Source: Actinidia chinensis (taxonomy: Eukaryota; Streptophyta; Magnoliopsida; Ericales; Actinidiaceae). Taken from it: DNA of 12,500 nucleotides. Position 1 is the first letter of the stretch. Every line of letters starts with the position of its first letter. Of the stretch, positions 8,302 to 12,500 are shown one piece after another. The stretch is from contig CM018898.1 in NCBI GenBank assembly GCA_009663005.1, positions 2,082,803 through 2,095,302 on the forward strand, in the 5' to 3' direction. Under the pieces are notes generated by a model. The model worked only from the letters and a program-made list of their open reading frames with translations. It ran no database searches and was not told the origin of the DNA. Made by a program: the position numbers and the translations under genes.

Positions 8302-8513
8302 TAGTCCCCAACTGAAAATATGAACATAACGTAATGAAAAGGAAGGCCTCTAATAACAAAATGGCAAAGACCTTTAATTTATAGAAACTTCAAAGTTTGC
8401 CCCTAACCACTAGTCAACTGAAAATATGGAACATTAACTAATAAAAGGAAGGCCCTCTAATAAAAAATTAGCATAGGTACCTTTATATAGAAACTTCAAG
8501 TGCCCCAAACTAC
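8302..8513 (-). repeat. Two-copy tandem duplication across an exon/intron border
   Basis: Unit 1 (8302-8410) and unit 2 (8411-8513) share, in the same order, TAGTC, CAACTGAAAATATG, GGAAGGCC, CTCTAATAA, the AGAAACTTCAA block and a final CCC-AAC-AC stretch, differing by small indels. Unit 2 contains the end of exon 3, its GTACC donor and the first part of the intron. Unit 1 is a degenerate second copy lying wholly in the intron, with the donor position now reading GTCTTT. Confidence 0.8.
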
Positions 8514-8579
8514 TAGGGTTGAGGCCTCCCATCGAATTCGGATTTTGGAGAGCCCTTGTTCAACCACAAGGAAAACACC
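8481..8579 (-). other. APD-like: APD-like relic exon 3
   Basis: VFSLWLNKGS continues the luminal domain, then in the next frame IRIRWEASTLV, then LEVSI before the G|GTACC donor at 8480. The acceptor has decayed from AG to CG (TTTCCG). The 3' end of this exon lies in a tandemly duplicated block (8302-8513). Confidence 0.78.
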
Positions 8580-8675
8580 CGGAAATTAAAAAACCCACAA
8601 TCAAAATTTCTTAAATTCCATTTTCATCCAATTGAAATTAGTTAAAGAAAACCAAAATGATCGTTATTTTTTTAC

Positions 8676-8877
8676 TGTACGATGCAACAATCACATAATT
8701 GACACCTCCAATTTGTTCCATCTTAATTCTGGTTTCTCCGAAACAACCCATATAGAATAAACCCTTTTTTCTAGTAATCTTTCACCTCAACTGTTTTATA
8801 ACTACGGCTTGTGTGAAACAGCCGTGATTGAGCTAGTCCAAGCACCAATTGAAATTCCCATAATAACATATCGTCGC
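8676..8877 (-). other. APD-like: APD-like relic exon 2 (luminal N domain)
   Basis: Reads ATICYYGN, then in a shifted frame FQLVLG and SRLFHTS, then KTVEVKDY, a TAG, KKGFILYG, and after further shifts VNYVIVASYS. These match the APD1-4_N region that follows the first membrane helix. The right-hand (5') limit is uncertain because no AG acceptor is left at the expected place. The donor A|GTAAAA is intact. Confidence 0.75.
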
Positions 8878-8957
8878 ATTACCGATTTATGCAAAAAAAA
8901 CAAGGATTTTTTTAGAATGAGAGATATTAAAGGGAAATTATAGAGGTGAAGAATTAC

Positions 8958-9064
8958 ATGCCGCAAATCCCAGAAAGTGAGAGGATGTGAGCAAGAGGGC
9001 CAAGGCAGTCTTGGACACCGTGAGGTGGTTGTGGTGCATGAGGGGGGCTAGTGTCGCCTGACAT
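8958..9064 (-). other. APD-like: APD-like relic exon 1
   Basis: The ATG at 9062-9064 follows a CT-rich leader and opens 35 codons (MSGDTSPPHAPQPPHG, then LAHILSLSGICG) with no disablement, ending at an AT|GTAATT donor. A Pro-rich cytosolic start leading to a hydrophobic stretch is usual for the family, though this segment is poorly conserved and its assignment rests on position. Confidence 0.65.
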
Positions 9065-9250
9065 GTCTATTTGGGAGTTGAGGAAGGGAGAAGGGTAGAG
9101 TAGAGAGAGAGGAGAGGAACAAAAGATAAGGTCTAAGTGAAAGATGGGAAGAAAAGAAAAGAATGGAGAGAGAAGACTAGGAATTTGGAAGTTGAGATTG
9201 GCGGGTCATAATATGGTAGTGTTTTGAATGTTAGGTGTGTAATTATATTT
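9065..9250 (-). promoter_or_regulatory. CT-rich leader and promoter region of the APD-like relic
   Basis: On the minus strand, bases 9070-9180 are almost pure C and T (TCTCTCTC runs), the usual character of a plant 5' UTR or Y-patch just before a start codon. A TATAAT-like box lies at 9242-9247 on the same strand. Both positions suit the ATG at 9064, but the exact start of transcription is not visible. Confidence 0.45.
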
Positions 9251-9316
9251 GGGGTTGTGGCCTAACTTGATGTGCCCAGTGTCAACCTGTCGCATAATAA
9301 GAGAAGCATTTTTGAG

Positions 9317-9556
9317 CCCCAGGGCTTAGCTCAGTTGGTTCAACGGGTGGATAGATTGCACCCAAGAGCGCAGGTTCGAGTCGTGGCAGCCGCAGTGTGG
9401 GAAATTCACGAATGAAAATTGGGTGGCCTTCATTGTGGGCACTACGCACTGGGCTCCATCCGTTGGGGCGCGGGTACATGATTACAGTCAAACTATCTGT
9501 GGGGGGGGCGGGTGGTTGCCCGGTTAGGTGCCGGACGATACACCTTTTGCACCCAA
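9317..9556 (+). mobile_element. tRNA-derived SINE with target-site duplication
   Basis: The head has a pol III A box, TTAGCTCAGTTGG (9326-9338), and a B box, GGTTCGAGTCG (9373-9383), spaced as in a tRNA gene. The tRNA-unrelated body of about 170 bp includes GGGCTCCATCC, a G8 run at 9501 and GGTTGCCCGG. Flanking 16-bp direct repeats (9301-9316 and 9557-9572, GAGAAG..TTTTGAG) match at 14 of 16 positions and are the target-site duplication. CACCCAAGAG near the head recurs near the tail. The head does not fold into a complete tRNA cloverleaf, so it is not a tRNA gene. It lies about 250 bp upstream of the ligase relic start. Family name not assigned. Confidence 0.85.
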
Positions 9557-9572
9557 GAGAAGAACTTTTGAG

Positions 9573-10006
9573 TTTTGACTTGCAGGTCCAAATTTATTTT
9601 ATAATTAAAAACGATAATAATATAGTGACCGTTTCTTTTCTTTTTTGTATCACAAATATGATCTTGTGCCCATGATTCGAACATAAGCCATACACAAAAA
9701 CAGATATTTACAAGTGCAAACCAGTTTAAAATCTTCGGAGTTGCAGCCAGATCACGAATGTAAAAAAAAAACTTACAAATACAATATTTATATTATATCT
9801 CACTCTTTCACTAGGCGTCTGGTGGTAGCAAAAGAAAACAACACCTTTCTCATACCCATTTGCCTCACTCTACATCTACATTATCTTCTCAGTACAATAA
9901 ATATATAGACATATGAGCTGCATATATAGGCCTTCAATAAATAGATTTAAGGGGCATTAACTCAAAAAGTTAAGTTCATTGGAAGTTCAAAAAGCTCATG
10001 AGGGAA
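9573..10006. other. Intergenic stretch, no gene recognised
   Basis: AT-rich DNA with short T and A runs. No coding pattern, RNA gene or paired terminal repeat was found. Confidence 0.5.
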
Positions 10007-10069
10007 TTTTTTTTTTTTTTTTTCTTGGGGGGGGGTTTTTTTTTTTTCGGGGGGTTTTTTTGGGGGGGG
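10007..10069 (+). repeat. Alternating poly-T / poly-G block
   Basis: T17, C, T2, G9, T12, C, G6, T7, G8 in a row, almost without other bases. Either a genuine low-complexity tract able to form G-quadruplexes, or a sequencing/assembly artefact at a difficult homopolymer. Confidence 0.8.
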
Positions 10070-10182
10070 AGAGTAGCTTTGAGAAAAATAAACATGAAAA
10101 TGCTAGTCAATCCTTAAAATTCAGGCTTGAAATTAAGTCATTCCAAGATAAATTCCAAGTTTTTGTAAACATTTAATTTAGT

Positions 10183-10630
10183 TTTTCTGTTTTGTTTTGT
10201 TTTTTATATAAAATATAAATACAAATTTATTATGTTGCTATTATAAATAAAAATAATGCAAAATACTATCCTATTCTTCAAAAGTGAAAAGAACAAAAAG
10301 TTGGTTTTTGCTTATTTTCAAAACTCATTTTCGGCTACGGTACTGTTCACGGTGCATGTCTCCACCACGCTGCCCTGCCGCCACGTCTCCACCACTATCG
10401 CCCCACCTCCCACCTCTTTCCCCCACGCTCTCCGTCTCCACCGCTGCCACCACCGTCTCGACCACCACCTCCACCACTGCCGTTACCGCCACCGCCCCAT
10501 TTTGTTGGCAAACATAATTTTGTTTTTAATAATTTTAAAAATAAGTAAACACAATGATATTGTGTGTTTCTGTTTTGAAAAAAATAAATGATAATTAAAA
10601 AATAAAAAATAAAAAACAGAAAATAGAAAA
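10183..10630. mobile_element. Inverted-repeat-flanked element with C-rich core
   Basis: Inner arms 10305-10325 (TTTTTGCTTATTTTCAAAACT) and 10531-10551 (inverted) agree at 17 of 21 positions. Outer, low-complexity arms TTTTCTGTTTTG near 10183 and CAGAAAA near 10617 are also inverted. Between the inner arms lies a C-rich core (10345-10500) of CCACC/ACCACC words, very unlike the AT-rich surroundings. A His/Pro-rich frame through it has no protein character. A MITE-like or foldback element is the likeliest reading; no target duplication was identified. Confidence 0.4.
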
Positions 10631-10639
10631 AATAGTAAT

Positions 10640-11265
10640 GTTACCAAACTGCATATAGTTTGTGTTTCAATGAACTGTCACATTTAATCAATTGACGTGA
10701 CGCATAAACATTTTGACTAACCACATTATAGTGAAAGGTAAAAAGCAGGATTTGGGTTAAAAGTTAGGCGAAGATGGAAAATTTTCAAGCTTCACGTGTT
10801 TTTAATTAAAAGTTACTTAGCCTATTTTTCACAAGCCGCACAGGCACTTTCCAGCACTAAATTAAACAGTCGATGACCGGGAAGACTCAACTGACAATTG
10901 ACCTAAAGTATAAGAGTTTAACTGACACAATCAAAAATAAAAGATAAAAAGTGAGATTTTAATAAAAATATAAAAGTACAAATGTACCCTCGGAATGAAT
11001 ACTACACGACCATTTTACACAACAAAACTGGGGAAAAAAAAGTTAGAAAATTGATTTACGTCTCCCACACTGTCTACAAGAAACCACTCCGTATAACTAA
11101 TCCGTCGTATACCTAGTTTGGATCTTTAAATTGAATTAGCTTTTTTTGAATTTTTAGTGATTAGATTTAGTTTTTGTCGATTTTTTTTAATTATTTGGTT
11201 TTAATTCATTGCAATAACTTGAGAATAAAGAAAATATGACCGGCTTGAATAAGAACAAGAAAAGT
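10640..11265. other. Intergenic AT-rich stretch, no gene recognised
   Basis: No coding pattern, RNA gene or repeat with defined ends was found. Confidence 0.5.
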
Positions 11266-11267
11266 AC

Positions 11268-11598
11268 TTTAAGCCCATTTGGGGGGATCAAATTCTTTTT
11301 AATTGTTTTAATTGCCTTTGATTTTTTTTTTTTTTTTTATTTTTTAGTGAATTTTGTTTTACCGTTTGAATCAAAATTTTATATTTTTTTTCTGGTTCTC
11401 TTGACGAATGAGTCCAAATAATATAGAAAAAATTATTTAATTTAGAAAAACACTCACTAAAAACGAAAAGAAAAACTTATAGAGGTTTTTTTTTGGTTAA
11501 TTTTTTTATTTTAGTGATTTTTTTTTAAATTGGATGAAAAAGAGGAAAACCAAGGTTGTAAAAAAACTAAAAAAAATTACCCCAAATGGAACCTTAAG
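11268..11598. mobile_element. MITE candidate with CCATTTGGGG ends
   Basis: CCATTTGGGG at 11275-11284 recurs inverted at 11580-11589, each next to a TTAAG word. The roughly 330-bp interior is made of T and A homopolymers with repeated TTTTAGTGA words and has no coding capacity. Beyond the ten-base core the arms agree only partly, so the boundaries are approximate. Confidence 0.45.
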
Positions 11599-11599
11599 A

Positions 11600-12038
11600 G
11601 AAAATAATCCAAATCCGATCATTTCTTTTCTTTTTCTTTTTTAACTTTGAGCTATCACCCTAAGGCCAAGACTAGAAGCACCTAATTTTTTTAAAAAAAT
11701 GTATTAATTAAAAAAATCAATAAAAAAATTCAAAAGAGTTGGCGTTTTTTTAGATTTCTTAACTGTTTTGCAAGTTCTTTTATTTTTGATAATTTTTTTG
11801 AATTTAATTTGAAAAAAAAATGAATGAAGACAAAAAAAAAATCTTTACTCAACTAGTAAACTTAATAATTTGTTTTTAATGGATATTTTTCTAATTATGA
11901 ACGCATTTTTTATATTTTGAGGTTCATTTCGTTAATATGGCCCCAAAAAAATATAAAATTTTAATTAAACAATGGAAGAAAATCGCTGAAAAAGGAAAAA
12001 CTCAAAATCTAAAGTAGATAAAATAAATAAAAACCTTG
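11600..12038. other. AT-rich stretch, no gene recognised
   Basis: Poly-A and poly-T runs dominate. Nothing coding or structured was recognised. Confidence 0.5.
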
Positions 12039-12040
12039 GA

Positions 12041-12084
12041 GTTAATTTCAGGGCCACCGCTATGTTCATCCGTTAATTTCAGAG
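12041..12084 (+). repeat. Short direct repeat, 31-bp period
   Basis: GTTAATTTCAGGG (12041-12053) and GTTAATTTCAGAG (12072-12084) are near-identical and spaced 31 bp apart. They may be the terminal motifs of a larger repeat. Confidence 0.6.
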
Positions 12085-12210
12085 GCATCAGAATCATCAG
12101 GTGTACAAAAACTAGCCCCATACTCTATTATTAAGAAGAGAAAATCTAACTTCCAATTGGCCTTATCGCACAGTGGGCCCATTTAAAAGAGTGGGCTGAA
12201 GCCGATTGGG

Positions 12211-12218
12211 TATAAAAA
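12211..12218 (+). promoter_or_regulatory. Candidate TATA box
   Basis: TATAAAAA in a less AT-rich context (GATTGGG before, GTGTGAG after), 128 bp ahead of the ATG at 12339. Spacing suits a promoter with a leader of about 100 bases, but no other element confirms it. Confidence 0.35.
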
Positions 12219-12338
12219 GTGTGAGCCTAGGAAGAAAACAGAGCTCAAGACACGTCCTCCCACCAAAATTTGTGGCAGTCGTGAGAAGTTATTCTATGCT
12301 GCCGACCCCAACAACAAGTTTTAGAACTGCACTTTTAT

Positions 12339-12500
12339 ATGGACTCACTTGAATCGACAATGCTACGCTTACCATTTACGTCTATCATTTTTTATTTACC
12401 ATTTAATGGCGTATTCTTTAATATTGATACAAGAACAATACCGTACTTACTATCTGCTTGTGGTTTGGCACCTCGATGTCGTCTCTTCGCCACCTGGAGA
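12339..12500 (+). CDS. Possible 5' end of an unknown gene, cut by window edge
   Basis: An ATG at 12339 opens a frame of 54 codons that is still open at the last base (starts MDSLESTMLRLPF, later TIPYLLSACGLAP). The product is not recognised; it has a mildly hydrophobic central part and no clear domain. Support comes from the TATA box upstream and the absence of stops in AT-rich sequence. Against it are the weak context at -3 (T) and the lack of a family match. On the opposite strand the same end has a good splice donor (GTAAGTA at 12450-12444), so the coding strand is not settled. Confidence 0.22.
   Translation, partial: MDSLESTMLRLPFTSIIFYLPFNGVFFNIDTRTIPYLLSACGLAPRCRLFATWR

Larger units (their letters stand above)
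6708..9064 (-). pseudogene. APD-like: Membrane-anchored RING E3 ubiquitin ligase pseudogene, APD family
   Basis: Family role: APD1-4 proteins sit in endomembranes with two membrane segments, a luminal part (Pfam APD1-4_N and APD1-4_M) and a cytosolic C-terminal RING that transfers ubiquitin; in Arabidopsis they act in pollen development. Eight exons are traceable in order: start MSGDTSPPHAP (9064), ICYYGN...QLVLG near the first membrane segment, KKGFILYG, VNYVIVASYS, SLWLNKGS, LTISPHSNAHHEPTDG, REAEYVIEEDDKYC, VNVSSKMYDTTKAKSMC, GSCRLSLLFP, GDLGEWYVELSFVARVV, a hydrophobic segment, then RING pieces CVIC, CFFVPCGHC and a tail KHKVKKIVIP ending at TAG. Introns of about 80-370 bp separate them and several join in phase. 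Disablements include TAG in exon 2, TGA in exon 7, TAG in exon 8 and many one- or two-base indels. Some indels could be sequencing error, but the substitution stops argue for a true pseudogene. Confidence 0.85.

Noticed and set aside
9324..9395. tRNA gene
   Set aside because: Pol III A and B boxes are present, but the segment does not form acceptor and anticodon stems, and the flanking duplication shows it is the head of a SINE.
9282..9684. Open frames of 63-92 codons on both strands around the SINE
   Set aside because: They are produced by the GC-rich SINE body and run out at its edge. No protein features.
9979..10176. 65-codon frame with Phe and Gly runs
   Set aside because: It is generated by the T/G homopolymer block.
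10256..10591. His/Pro/Thr-rich open frames of 77 and 111 codons
   Set aside because: They read through a CCACC-type low-complexity core and AT-rich flanks, with no domain or codon character.
1..12500. CRISPR array, bacterial operon or phage content
   Set aside because: No regularly spaced repeats, no ribosome-binding-site-led gene series, and clear spliceosomal intron borders and plant families instead.

Overview
The window is nuclear DNA of a flowering plant, most likely a eudicot. It is AT-rich and has homopolymer runs, small inverted-repeat transposons, a tRNA-derived SINE, a Ty1-copia remnant and two decayed genes of plant-specific families. The species cannot be fixed from sequence alone. 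No intact protein-coding gene is contained in the window. Most open frames of 60-110 codons here are antisense shadows of decayed exons or chance frames in low-complexity DNA.

Layout, left to right. Positions 400-2050 hold the front end of a degenerate Ty1-copia retrotransposon: an LTR-like stretch, a degenerate primer-binding site, a leader ATG and, 1.1 kb later, a broken gag. Next comes a MITE-like element (about 2084-2396) with two G-boxes in its centre. Positions 2422-4974, minus strand, carry a cytochrome P450 pseudogene of CYP81 type: the N-terminal part of exon 1 (4538-4974) and a nearly full-length exon 2 (2422-3005), separated by 1.5 kb of repeats where the rest of exon 1 and the intron should be. 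A MITE with GGCC termini (5174-5400) lies just 5' of it. Positions 5401-6350 show no gene.

Positions 6708-9064, minus strand, carry a decayed but structurally almost complete gene for a membrane-anchored RING-type E3 ubiquitin ligase of the APD (ABERRANT POLLEN DEVELOPMENT) family. Eight exons can be traced, several splice junctions still join in the right phase, and each region of the protein is recognisable: first membrane segment, luminal domains, second membrane segment and RING finger. Stops and small indels break every part after exon 1, and one exon/intron boundary is tandemly duplicated. A CT-rich leader precedes the ATG, and a 240-bp SINE with a 16-bp target-site duplication sits about 250 bp upstream.

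From 9570 to the end the sequence is AT-rich and repeat-dominated: an odd T/G homopolymer block (10007-10069), an inverted-repeat-flanked element with a C-rich core (about 10183-10630), and a MITE candidate (11268-11598). At the right edge a TATA box (12211) is followed by a frame that opens at 12339 and is still open at the window end; it may be the start of a gene lying outside.

No operon, cluster or new defence-like system is supported. The two pseudogenes are unrelated in function and neither can make a working product as read. The most informative items are the two pseudogenes, which are easily missed because no single frame is open, plus the SINE and the four-arm foldback at 3337-3412.
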